64,000 nucleotides of DNA from Clavelina lepadiformis (lineage: Eukaryota > Chordata > Ascidiacea > Aplousobranchia > Clavelinidae), in assembly GCF_947623445.1 (NCBI RefSeq), contig NC_135241.1:19966501-20030500 (forward strand). The letters run 5' to 3'. Both the position numbers and the translations under genes were made by a program. The notes beneath the pieces are model-generated. The model had not been told where the DNA came from. It saw nothing but the letters and a program-made list of their open reading frames with translations, and searched no databases. This document shows positions 48,801-61,582 of the stretch, in pieces. Each line of letters opens with the position of its first letter. The first letter of the stretch is position 1.

Positions 48801-50775
48801 AGTTTTGTTTTTTGGACAACTGAAATCTCAATGAAAACTGTGTTAATCTCAGAGAAATAAATTCATTTTGTTTGCAACAGTACACAAACTAACTAAACTT
48901 GTAAATTGACAATTATGAAAGGAAGAACACCTTATCTTTGCGCACACCACTCACTTCAGAAGTGCGAAAGTCACCATACAAAACTAATCCATTTGCTAAT
49001 TCCCACCAACCCCAACTTTCACTTTTCGTGACTAAATTACCCCCCAAAACTTCTCCACTTTCACAGATTAACATTACTACGTTCTCACTTATGCAGATTT
49101 CAGTAATTAAAACTGTCCAACATTTACTTTGCAACACTTTTTACTTGCAATAATTCTAGGACAATGACATCGCCTATGTATATGTATAGTTGAATTCCAG
49201 AGTATATTTCATGTGCTTTTGTTAGAACAGGATTTAAAATTGCGTTTGTTGCAGGAATGCAAAAGCTGAAAAGAGTTCAGCTAAATTCTCGATGTTGTAA
49301 ACTTGATTATTTTCGAGTCAGACAGACAGCATACACTGCCTATCATATTTCTTGATTTTAGATAATTAAACATCCAAATTGACCTTCTTTATTTATTATA
49401 AATTGGTTTCTGTATGAGTATGTCCAATAAATATGTTCGTGTGCAGCACTTTTTAACTCAGACTCTTTGATTTTGACTCTGACAAGCATAAAATCCCAAG
49501 GAAAAATAAAAAAATAATTATACTGTATATCTATCTGTCAGTTTTGTAGCAGGTTAGGCTAACAACATTCATGTATTGTTCAGTTCGGAAATTGCAACAC
49601 AATGATTATTACTTTAATTAGTTTGTTACTTTAATTGACTTTTATCTTTTGTTTCAATTCAACATTCTTTACAGACTTGCCTGCATTTGTGTCTGCCTGA
49701 TTAAAGCCAATTAATTATTACAGTGTGTTACAATTTAAACACAAAATTTTGAATAACAAAGTATTAAGGCCAATAGTCATTTTCAAACGAAGGTTGTTCA
49801 GTCCCAATGCTGTTGTAGTGGTATATCATGCGGAATTGCTTTCTAATAGTGAATATTTTTTTATGTTTTTTCTGGTCCAAAATTGCTGGTAAGTCATGAA
49901 TCTTTATATACTAACTTACAAATTATGGTTGAGTTGATATTTGTGTACATGAGTATGAATATTAATAAGTCTAATAATATATAGATATTTTTGCTTATGT
50001 GTCATGCTACCATTTAAATTTAAATGCTTATTGTCATTGATTCCTGAGTTATGTAGGCTTACTCAATTTTATTTGCCTCTTTTCCTGCACCTATTATGTT
50101 TTCAAACAAAGCGATTTTGTATACCTTAGTTTGCAGTTAGCAAGAACTTCATTTCATGGGCTGCCTTTTGTTTTTCCCCTTCTGTGCTAATGATATCAGG
50201 CTTTTCTTTTATCAATAGTCTTAGTAACTGTGTTAATATATATATATTATAGTGTAAGAATGTACTTGTAATGGCATTAAGAGTTATTGGCTATTGATGA
50301 TATGTAATGTGGTAAAATTAATTTTTGTTTGTGTATAAATTTGTTTATGTGTTTATGGCCTCTATCTTCCTTCTTACCAGCCAGACTACAGGCCATCCTG
50401 TACAACATACACTGAGCTAAACACTTGCTTATTGATTTTCTATTGTTATGACATGATTGACTTCACACATTTTGTAGTATATATATTGTAAACTTGCTGC
50501 CCATTTTTGGCAATAATTTTGCTTTCCAGCTAAATGTTCTTAAATTTTTTTTGTGTAGTGCTGTCTTACTAACATCCATCTGCATTACTGATAGACCCAT
50601 TATTTTACTGTTTTTTTTTTACTTATATATATATAAATACAAAGGAAATTCAGCCAAATGTGCAAAACTGAGTTTGTGACCTAGGTTTGACAAAAATAGT
50701 TGATATGCATTTGCAATTTGTATAATATTTAGATTTATGTTCTATTTAGCATATCCTTACTATTGATTTAAGCAG
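48801..50775. other. Upstream region of the Ig-superfamily gene
   Basis: A signal-peptide exon ending in phase 1 is expected upstream of 50776, but I could not identify one here with a convincing donor. The 49.75-49.83-kb segment is related to the chimeric segment at 42 kb. The rest is AT-rich, with TA microsatellites near 50.24 and 50.63 kb. Confidence 0.4.
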
Positions 50776-53700
50776 ATATGACTTCGACACTAATAAACAA
50801 TTGCCTTGATTGTGCAGTGGGGCTTGAATCTGTGTTTGTGCGAGGAAAAACTGCCACAATTAGTTGCTATAATGCTGACGTTGCTGGTATGCAAGACGAC
50901 TTCTTTGTTGAAGTGAAGTTTTTGGATGCGTCATCAACAGACCCTGATGATGCAGTTGTGATTGGAAAATATCAGGTTATTTTTGAAAAGAATTGTTTTC
51001 CTACCTTGCCTGGATACTGCTTTGTTTTACAGCAGATGTCAATGACACCTACATTTATTTTTGTGCAACATCTTGGAATAGAATTTGAAAGAAAATGTTT
51101 GCTATTAACAGCCAAAAACAAGAAAAAAAACAGAAGGAAATCCAGCTTTTTCCGGACGACTTGATTATCCCGGTACTGGGAGTTTAGAAATTTCAAACAT
51201 TAACCTGCTGGACGAAGGCACCTACTCGTGCATTTCTCACTGTTTTGACTGCAGCATTCCACCAGTTACAACAACTGTCATTGTTTACAGTAAGCTTTTG
51301 CACCTGTTTCATTGTAGTTCAAGGCTAGAGGATCCATATGCAAGGAGAAATGTTTATTTTATAAATATTATACACAAAATCGAAAAGGAAAAAACGTTTA
51401 ATGGGGAATGTGTTAAATTTAATATAATATGTCTAAATAATTTTTAGCAATATAGAGCGTATGTTACTTAATTCTGTATGCACAAGATTCATTAATATAT
51501 TTGATGCATATATAGTAGAATTTGCCTAAGTTGCCACGTCAAGGGTTACAGAAAAAGTGTTAGGTTAGGTTAGGCCGCTTCACCTGACTGTAGGTCTGTA
51601 GCATGGCTAACTGTAGGAAAACTAAAACTAATAAAAACAGTTTAAAATCACAAGGTTTCCGGGTCCTTCATGAATATTCATTGTGACCTACAATAAGATA
51701 AGGATCTCACACAGCTGGGCAATACAGCCGGAGTGTAGTCGTAGCAGATTAACTTTGCCATGTAATCATGCTGACAAAGTGTTTTACAGATCTGACTACT
51801 TATGTGAATTATTTTGGTCGTGGCACCAAGAACGATGTCGAGTTAAGCGAATTGTTACGCTCATTGTAATCAAGAACAGTGGTGAGTTAAGCAAATAGAC
51901 GAGTTAGATGAAGACGACTTAGATGAAGACGACTTAGCCAAACTTGACACTACAGAAAACAATAGATTTTCCGCAATGACCAAGCGATAGGTGGCGATTT
52001 AAGCAAACTGGTGACTTAGGCGAGTTGTACTGTATGTATATGATGCATATTAATCATTTATATGAATATATGTATATTTTACATTTAAATGACATAATTT
52101 GCATACAATTTACAACTTAGTTCCACCGTGGGTGGAAGTGAATAAGCTGACTGATCCTTTAGTGGCGGGTTCTATTTCAGTGGAAGCTGCAGAATGTAAA
52201 GCTCATGGAGGTTGGTGATAAAAAAACTTTCATTTATTCTTGGAAAATAATTCATATTTATTAATAATTCTTTTCATTCAGCTTAATTGTTTCTGCTCCA
52301 TCAAGGTTATTTGTTGTTTTATTATTTCACTTGTGGAGAGTCGAAATAGCATTCTTATACCAAATTGTTGTATAATAACAACAAGTGCAAAGAACTTCAT
52401 ATTTTATTCAATTCTAAAATGTTTTGGACCTTGCACTTGTCCTTCCTCAGACTATGAAGTAGCAAATCCTCAAAGTACAATATATAAACAACGTGTGATA
52501 ATTGAGAAAAACATGTCATTCGCAGAGATAAGATAGTAGGCCTACCACAGGTAGGGTAACATGATAACGCTAAGATGTTACCTCAACAATGATAAGGTCG
52601 ATCTCCATCAACAAAATAAGTCAATTTGTCATTTCTGTAATATTAGTTTATATTTGTCATGGCTATGTGGTTAATGTTCTGTATTAAAGCCATTTATATC
52701 AATATCTCACTCTTGTTTTGGTATATTTTTCTCACTGTATGAGATTTCATACAAAATACGATTTATTATTCAAGATATAGTAAAAACTTATGTGTGTATT
52801 GTATTTATATATATACACTTGAAATAATTTAACAAAATATTTACATACCATTTTTAACCATTTGGTATATATCGGTCGAACTAGAAATTACCCTACATCT
52901 TTGTCGAACCCTTTTTACTGGTGAAGAAAAAGTATACCGTATAATAAATTTGAATTTTGGATATAATTTTGGCAGGCAAACCAGCAGCAATGGTAAAATG
53001 GAATACAGATCGCCACATGAGGTTTACTGAATCTCTGTGAGTAATTATGTTTGAGTTTTATCTGTAGGCATGGTTAATATATATATACATAGTGTCATAG
53101 TTATCAGCAACTGTTTAGTATATTAATACATTCATTTCATAGAATGCTGCTATTGATATAAAAGTGTTATTGCAAGATATGTTTGCATTTACTAAGTTGC
53201 CTTACGAGATGATTTTTAACCGAGATTGCATATCGTTTGAGGTCTAATGAAACCAGTGAACAGCTTACAACGATAACGTCAACATTAAATGTGGAACCTA
53301 CTAAATTCTACGACAAGATTTCATTTTCCTGCACAGTCCAACACCCTGCTTTTACCGAAGATTATATCACTACTATACTTCTCAATGTCACATGTAAGTA
53401 GAAGAAGCAACTGTACTGAATTTCTTGCAAATGGACCAATTTTTATTCAGCCCATTTTTTGGCGCAGTTCGCATTAAACCGCTAGGTAATATTATTGCAA
53501 CATGATCAAATGCAACTTGTGTTTTTAACACACTTTATAAGTACGAGACTGGTTCCTCTAGTTTGTGCTATGTGCGTTAGTCCCTATGTGCAGAATGTCA
53601 GTAGCGTTGCCGTTTGACAGTTTAGAACACTAAACAATTTGTTCCTTTCTTGTTGTTGTTTTTTGTTTTTTATTGTTTCGTGCTATAAGCATTTCAGTGC

Positions 53701-56700
53701 AATTAACACGAAAAAGGTTGGTGGTCATGTTAATCTTTTTGATATATTTTTTACATTTTATAGTAGACTAAAACTTGTTGTTTTCTTAAAACTGTTATTG
53801 GGCAACATCATTCGAAGACTTTAGGAAGTGAAAATGTCACCTTAAGTGATCTAGTTTAGGCTAAGTACTTCAGTTAAAAATAAAAAAAATACAAAGCAAT
53901 GTGACTACAGCTTGCAAGTATAAGTGTTCTATATTTAGTATTAGTATTTTCTATATTAGGTATTGGTTAAATTTTTTGATAATTATAATAGACTCAGCAT
54001 GTTATGACCATCTTGGGACCAGACCATTTTGGTCATGTTGTCCGAATGGTCACGACAATCGAAACCGCTACAGTACTGTTTAACCACACCAGGATCAATA
54101 TACAGTTAGGCACAAAATGATAAAAAACAGCAAAATTTGGGACTGTATGAAAATGGTCGTATTAAGCGGATTCTACTGTAGTACGTTAGTCGATCAGTTT
54201 GTATATTTTCATCAAACCGTCTGTTTTAATTTAAACATCAGGGGTTTACATTAAAAGTTTCTGAATTTATCAACAAATTAAACCTTTAACCAAAAATATC
54301 CGTGTCTTAGAAATTAAGTTAAATTGTATATACCACACTTTCAGACCCCCCAGATATCCCAACAATTGAGGTCAGTAACGACCAGAAGACATTGACATGC
54401 ACATCTGGAGGCAATCCCCCTCCCAGTATAGCCTGGCAGCTACCCCCAGGTGGCACAATTTCGACTGCAAAGGGTGAAACGATTGAAATGATTGATCCAA
54501 CCAACCCCGACCACTACAACGACACATATATCTGTATAGCCAGCAATGGGGTTGGTGAAGACCAAACTACCACCATCAGCACCTACTCTGCTATGACTGT
54601 ATATAACAGTAAGTGCCTTGAGTTAATTTAAGCTAAGCTTTTATAGATTTAGAGCTTGAGCAATTGTTCGCCAGGCAGTTTTACATCTGTTGTTTTTTGC
54701 TTATATTTTGATTTAATTACAAATTACAACACTTGGTGGTGTTTGTCTAAAACTGTAAAACGTAAATTTTAATTTTCTTTATCAATCTAGAAGTCAGTAG
54801 AGATACTGTAATACATTGATATTAAATTGAAAGTTGCATATGTGGAGGTTGGTGGTTACATAAAGACATTTCAAAATATTGATTCATCCCACTCACATCT
54901 CGGTTGTACCAATTGTTGCTTTCTTCAGTCATTGTCATCTGTATGTTAGTAGGAATAGAAAGTTGTTTTTATGAAACATTTTTTGGTTGCGCCCCATAAC
55001 AAGCAGACTTCACCTTTCTTTTGTGCATTTGAGAAGGTGTTGGTTACGTCATTATTTTCATAGTTAGGTTTGAATGTTTTATTATGAGGGTATGAATGAT
55101 AGTTAAACAAGTTATATTATTAAATATTGTGATATTAATTTCATGTGTATACCAGTACACCACAACCTAAAATGCAATATACAGACAGATAATAATTTAC
55201 TTGAGAAAAACATAAAGCTTTCAAAACCCTATTGAAGCAGTACGGGAACATAGCCTACTTATTTCCTTCATCTCGTCAAGTTATTTGATACTTACTTCCT
55301 CAATCTCGTCAAGTTATTTGATTAAGTCTGATATCAGTTTGATAGTTTGCGTAAAAGAGACCACATAGGCTTAGAGCTTTTTTTTAGAGTTGCTAGTGTT
55401 TGCTTGTAATTGATTGGTTTATTGTTACCAAATAGCTGAGTGAGTGTGACCAAGTTTCCTTTGTTAGCATTTTCTCTCACAATTTGCCCCACCAACCACA
55501 GCCTTTTGTTACCAAAGTCTAAACTAAATCCTGTCTCATACACCTGTGACTCTGCTGCTTCTGATTAAATTACGTTCAATTCACAGCAGTTCTGGTTCCT
55601 TTCATTTGAGCAATAATATGAAGGGAAATATTACTGTTGGAACTGTAAATAAGATGAACTGAAGTTATATTCTCAGTAGAATATACAAAACCTACTTAAA
55701 TGTAAACCTGTTTTATGTTGTTGTCGTCTTTCCAGACATTGGGTTCGTCATCTCTTTGCTATAAATATCATACAGTGTATCTGTTTACCCGACAATTCTG
55801 ACATGCTTTTCTCCATATATTTCGGCATTGAATTATATACTGTTGTCCGCCATGACATTGAATTAATTACATGCATTTGTTTTATTCAATCCACAGTTAT
55901 CCAGCAGAGCAATACAGGCGTCATAGTAGGAGCCGTACTCGGGGTCTTTTTTGGTCTCGCTCTCATTCTAGGTCTTGTCTACTACTTCATATTCAGAAAA
56001 AGAAAGGAAAAAGAAGACGGCCCATACCAACCCAGATCAAGCATAAGAAGCTATAAAAGTGATAAGTAATTACACCAGAAAGTTCTCCAGTTAACTCTTC
56101 TTTCATTTTACCCCATGTTACATGTTGTACCATCGTTGGGAATGGCTTTATGTATTATTAACTTTTATAGCTACACACCAGGCAGCAGGCCGGTGATTCA
56201 ACATGCAAATAACAGCCTAAACAAAAATCGCCCTCCGAGTCCAACTGGTCCACCACCAAATGAGAAAATGGATCAGGATGACGAAGCAGATAGCACAGAC
56301 AGTGACGATGAACAGCATGATGTTGATATTGAAGTTGAAGTTGACCCTGCAACCACTTTGGTTGATCCAGCAACTTCGTACAGTGATCAACCTACTGCTG
56401 GGATTACTAGTCGGACATCAGTCAATTTCAGGGTAAGTTTGTTCATTGCTGTTGGTCAATTTCGAAACTCGTGTTGAGCTTTGCATTTCAAAGCTGAAAT
56501 CATTGTATAATTGATTCATGAAAACGATGTAGGCTTAAGCAAATGTCAATTTGAAGTATATTTGTTGTGTATTAGAATGAATTTATCAGGCTACTAAGCA
56601 TTAATTTGGGATTGGTCTTGACGTTTGCAAATGACTATAAGTTAGATCTATTAAGACTATTAACCAATGTGCTGATCAGAGTTGGTAGATACTGATTGAT

Positions 56701-59700
56701 TGCTAGTAGCTTTAATTTTTACCAAGTAATTTGTGCATGATATCTATCTCTCTTAGGATTAAATATTCTTCAGCTTTTGTTACCTGCTTTTAACTCTTCT
56801 TAATTTACACTAACATAGGTATAACATAGGTATAGTGGTAATCATCACTGCCAGTCTTTTCTGATAAAAATGAAAATTGATAAAAAAATATTTTCACTTA
56901 AAAGGGAAACAAAACACTCCCTTTCTGAACAAAACATTGAGATAAAACTGTAACCTGTGGTGAATGAATCATCGATGATGTAATGGCTGAAATTATAACT
57001 TATACTGAGGATTCTGATGCTTGTATTATGCTGTAATAATTAAACTATAATTCTGTATATATATATTTTCATATATATATATCACATATCGAAGATAACA
57101 TCCTTCAAAATTCAGTTTTGTGTGCAGAATAGACACAACATATATGTAACCCCATAAAATAAACTGCTTTATCCAAACCATTTATTTATATAACAAAAGA
57201 CTATTTTAGCATTACTGGAAAGATTCCAATGCAGAGGTTAGTAATTTATGTTAACCTCACTTTCTCAGTTTGCATGTACCCAGTGTTTGCTGACCATTTG
57301 TTCCAAGCGATGATTTTACACTTCCTTTGTTGTGATTTGTGGTGGTCACTGACTCACTGGACCGTTAATGTGCTTAGTCAAGAGTGGTGAAGGCTTCTTT
57401 AAGCTTGGACTTGATAATGGACGCATATAAGTTTGTTGATAACGGAAATAATAAATGGTACACTCTGGTTGCTTTTAATTAAACATTTCTGGTACCATAC
57501 ATTTATTGATCGATTTAGTTAGTACACTTTGAAGCTTTACGTAACAGTCATTCAACATACAACGAATACCGGTACTATATTATTCTTATCTACCAAGACC
57601 AAGTTGGTATCATTTGTAAGAAACGTTTTGTTATGGAACCATACCGATGTACATTATTGGGGTTATAAACCTATTCATCTCAGCATACAACTTCGAACTC
57701 TTGATAGAAATTTTAGTTTCCAGAGGTCTATGATTTTAGTTCATTTTTGGTGCTCTGTTAGCAATTAGCATCATACATATTTATCATATTTTTTAGGTAT
57801 TGTATCTTGTGCCTTATCTACTGCACAATTTATTTATCTGAAAATGCTGGTCAATATTCAGTTATTGGTTAATGATCTTATAATGCAATATAAATTAAAT
57901 GTTGATATAATAGTTAGCCAAAAATACATGTTTGTATCATGTTTATTTATCGATAGCAAATTTGTATATACTAATCTGCAGTATTAATTGCTGTCTTACT
58001 TGATGACATAGTAGTATTGGGCAAGGTGTTTTAGTGTCTTCCTAAGATTTCGTTTTGTTTGAGTACAGTATCACTGTTGGTTTTGTTTTGTTCCCTAGGG
58101 CTATTGAATGATTAATGGTAATTATTGCACTTTCAGCAAGCCATATGTCAGAAGAAAGCTACGCACAAAGTTCGTGTTAAATTGTCTGTTTCATCTATGT
58201 TTTAATAACTAGAAGTCAAACGTGTGTTCGTTATTCAATACCAGATTGTCATGTTTTCACATCATGTAAATTCCCCAATTGGATTCATGATTATTTTTGC
58301 TTTACACGTTTCATGTACTGTATATACTAAAAACGGATTATTTTCAGTACCATTACATTTCCTTCCTTTTTCGTTCTGAGTGTTGTTGTTGTTAGTGAGT
58401 TTCAAGTTTTTTTGGTTACTATTCCTATACGAGTATGGCTGTTGTGGTGCATAGCATACTCTTACAACTTTTCCTTGTGGTAATAGAAAAGCTTGCAACA
58501 CATTTTTGTTTTGAGAGTGCTGTGTTGGGTGTGTGAAATCTACCTTAGTTCTAAGCATTGTATGTTTCTATTTTTGTATAACTCTCTTACTTTTACCAGC
58601 TTAAATATTTCATGGCTGTCGGCTTAGTAGTGTTTTGCTTTATTCACATTGACACAAGCTTAATAAAGTCAGTCTCTGGGGAATGGCTTGTCACTGGTTG
58701 GCGATTCCATTCTTAGTGGAGTGTTTTAGCCAAGCACTTTGAAATGGTGTCTGCTTTTCACCAGCCATCGGTTCGTTTTGTTAGTACTGTAATTACACGT
58801 TTGCTTTCATGCTATATTTTACAGCACAGTTAAACTGCATGGTTCCACTTTGCATGCTGTAACTTATTTTTTTACTGTTTAATTTTGTTTGTATTTTTGT
58901 TTGAAGTTTGATTTAATCAAACAGTATAAAACACCAGACATATAAAATAACTGTACTATAAAGCTTTTTGACGGGTTAAACGTAAGAGATACTTAACAGA
59001 TATAAAACAGGATACAGTCACCATGGTTATTGTTATAATTAGAAAAACTCAACAAATAATGGAAATAATTTTCTGATCTCAACTTTCCAAAGTGATACAA
59101 AATTACTCCTTTCTAGGTGACATTTACCGCATTCTACCACTGTATTTTACAACCTACTTAAAGCTTTGTGTTTGTTGGTGATTAGTGATGGCCCTCTAGT
59201 TCTTTCTAATCATAACCATGACCTTTGTACAAAAACTCGCAGTCTTAAGTGTTTAGCAAACGGACTTTGATGAACAATTCACCTTGTTAATAACCAGGCC
59301 AACCGAAAGAGACCGAGTACTTCCCCAGGATCTCGTCGAAGTCGACCGATGTCGAAACAAGACTCTCCCAGTCCGGCACCACGACAACCGAGATACGATT
59401 TACCCCCTGGTGAAGACTATGATGATCAAACTGTGAGTTATATTGCGATATGTTACGTTTGTTGCCCTTTCCTTTGTCATATCAACATTAGCGTTTGTTA
59501 TTGACTTACAATGCTGTCTAAGTCTTGCACTAACCTGGAAACTATATAGTAGCAATAGCTTGAACTTAAAATGTAGCTTTCATGCTTTTGCTATGACGTA
59601 ACATTGTCATCTTTCTCCTGTGTAAATTCATCGTCCATTTTCGACGTAGAAACTCCACGATGAACATGATGATTATCCACAATACGATGAACGAGGTTAC

Positions 59701-60379
59701 GACCCACATCAACAACCACAATACGTTGCTTACCCTGTAATTTGCATACATCTTAACTTATTAATTAATCAGCAATCACTAATATCCGATATGTTTTTGT
59801 GGAAATGTTTTTTACAACAATGTGATTATGTCATTCATTGAATCCGGCATAAATCAGACATTGCTTGCGTTACCTTAGCATCCCCATTGCAGCCACCGTG
59901 TTTGGTTGTCTTTTGCCAGTGTCATTTTTCTTCATAACCTGCCTATTCAATTGTATGCTTTACTTTTTTTGGAAACAGGAACATCAGCAACCACCTCGTC
60001 GAACTGATAGCCTGCCTCAATACGAACCCAAGTACTCGCAAATAGACCATTCAGGATACAACGCAAGTACGTCTTGTCTTTGTACTGCTCATGTGTGGTT
60101 AAACAGATTATGGCGATGGTTGCAGAGTTGTAACTATTTGACCTGAATTTGTTTAGTCGTAATAAAATGTTTTTAATTCCTGCTATCTCTATGCAGAATC
60201 CTGTATGCATTTAGCTTGACCGTTTTTGCTTGTGGGTTTTTAATGTACGAACAAGTATGAATTACCGAACTAAACTTCAAATATTAACTACGCTAGACAC
60301 TGGAACACGAAGAGCACCGTACGAAGAACCGGTCGAGTATGCCCAGATAAGACAACATGGATATTCTCACGTGGTATGA
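50776..60379 (+). CDS. Nectin/CADM-like Ig-superfamily membrane protein, 5' end missing
   Basis: Twelve exons join in phase: 50776-50975, 51112-51289, 52121-52210, 52976-53036, 53242-53393, 54345-54608, 55897-56065, 56171-56432, 59298-59432, 59650-59736, 59979-60066 and 60297-60379 (588 residues, signal exon not found). Domain 1 is a V-type Ig split over two exons (TATISCYNADV to LLDEGTYSCISH); the usual Trp after the first Cys is Phe (VEVKF). Domain 2 (AAECKAHGGKPAAMVKW to FSCTVQHPAF) and domain 3 (LTCTSGGNPPPSIAW to DTYICIASNGVG) are C2-like. A transmembrane helix is at 55917-55994, followed by a basic stop-transfer (RKRKEK). The long tail is rich in Pro, Asp and Tyr, with YDLPP, KYSQI and VEYAQI, and ends in SHVV, a possible PDZ ligand. 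The V-C2-C2 layout and CxVxHP motif suggest nectin/CADM/CRTAM-type cell adhesion; a Kirrel-like relative is possible. The second acceptor, at 50817, could give a shorter first exon. Confidence 0.85.
51511..52034. mobile_element. pogo/mariner-like MITE in an intron of the Ig gene
   Basis: The left end reads TATAGTAGAATTTGCCTAAG. The reverse complement of the right end reads TACAGTACAACTCGCCTAAG. The inverted repeats extend about 26 bases with TA at both outer edges, as in Tc1/mariner-type insertions. Several AGTTAAGCGAAT-like words occur inside, along with a 15-bp tandem repeat (GATGAAGACGACTTA, twice at 51907-51936). It is about 524 bp long with no transposase. Confidence 0.6.
53995..54180. 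mobile_element. Fragment of a second pogo/Tigger-like MITE
   Basis: The right end reads GGTCGTATTAAGCGGATTCT followed by ACTGTA. Internal blocks GACCATCTTGGGACCAGACC and ATTTTGGTCATGTTGTCCGA are typical of this element class as I know it. The left terminus is not clear, so it is probably truncated. It lies in the intron between the second and third Ig domains. Confidence 0.55.
54609..55896. other. Large intron of the Ig gene before the transmembrane exon
   Basis: No additional Ig exon was recognised in this 1.3-kb intron. It contains an imperfect tandem repeat of about 33 bases at 55257-55322, with the shared word CTCGTCAAGTTATTTGAT in both units. Confidence 0.5.
56433..59297. other. Large intron in the cytoplasmic-tail region of the Ig gene
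   Basis: This 2.9-kb intron is AT-rich with TA microsatellites near 57.06 kb. The open frame at 57529-57768 and the others have no splice support. No extra tail exon was seen. Confidence 0.5.
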
Positions 60380-61582
60380 GCCGGAAAGGAAACATAGATT
60401 TCTCTCCAATCCTTTACACTTCCACTGATGCGAACAGCGATTGCATTATGGATTACCATTTGTTTTCATGACAGTCTAACCTAAACTGTAAATTCACACA
60501 CTCTGAGCCGAAGCGTGATTTGCGTTGTTTAGCAAGTCTTTACCATACAGCCTTCACGCTGACTTGCTTGAGTTTGAGTAAAAATTAACCGTACGAGTCA
60601 AATTCAATGCTCTGTTAAGCTTGAGAATATTTTCGCCTGTTTTCAGTCCAGTCTTGGTCAATGTATTTCCACGCCCTGCAAGAAGCTGCTCCGGGTGTTT
60701 TCGATTTAGTGTATTCGCTGCTTCTGTATTCTGCAGAGCGTTGTGCGGTTTTCGTGTTTTTTGCACTTCAAATTGATGTTAGTAACTACAATAACCGATT
60801 TTTCACATTTCGCAATTCATATAAACTTAATTACTGGTGCTATTCGACAAGTGAAGTACTTATGTTATGTGTCATAAAAATCTGTTACCCATCCCTTTTA
60901 TGTTGCGTTGCATGCCGTCTAGCGGTTGCCTGCAATATTACCCAAGCCGTTTTCAAGCATGGGCCCATAATTATTCATATATTTTGTTTGCGTAGTCCTC
61001 ATTGCGTAGCAATTGCTTGGGCTTTGCCGACCTCGAGAGTTGAAAATTATTGAGCCATCGCACGTTTTAAGTACATTATAATTTTGAGTAACTTTTGTAC
61101 GATATATAAAATTTCTACTTTACTACTTTTCAAATTGATCATTTGATACTAGTAATAAGGATCGGTATTCGCTAATTATACATTAATTATATGTAAATCA
61201 ATACGATCTTTTCTATGCTGGGTAGCTTTTTTTACCATTATATGTCATAATCGTTGTGTTTTCTAATGTTTTGTGTCTTCATGAAAAAGTCTTATAATAG
61301 TTTTGTAATGCTTTGTTAGTGGCTGTACGACAACGCATTCTTTGGCGTAATGTTAAAACACTTATTAAAGGCATGTTCTAGACTTCTAGTTTTGCCTACG
61401 TTTTTGTATTAAATGGATTTGGAATTTCATTAATGTCGAATTATATGCCTGTATGAGTTGCTATGCCTGAAATGGGTCATTAGCAAAATAACCGTTGAAT
61501 TTTAATTTGTCAGAATTTCAACTCTAATTAAATCGCGTCATCACGCATTGTAAGCAAAAATAGACAACGCTCTACAATAAAC
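60380..61582 (+). other. Probable 3' UTR of the Ig gene with poly(A) signal
   Basis: Sequence after the stop codon includes a 130-codon open frame at 60661-61053 with no recognisable similarity, taken here as chance. A canonical AATAAA at 61576-61581 is the best candidate poly(A) signal and would give a 3' UTR of about 1.2 kb. Confidence 0.45.

Noticed and set aside
50494-50679. Hydrophobic open frame MLPIFGNNFAFQLN as a signal-peptide exon for the Ig gene
   Set aside because: No GT donor in phase 1 follows the hydrophobic stretch, and the downstream part is a TA-rich microsatellite.
60661-61053. 130-codon open frame after the Ig gene
   Set aside because: Located in the probable 3' UTR, cysteine-rich with no domain pattern and no splice link.
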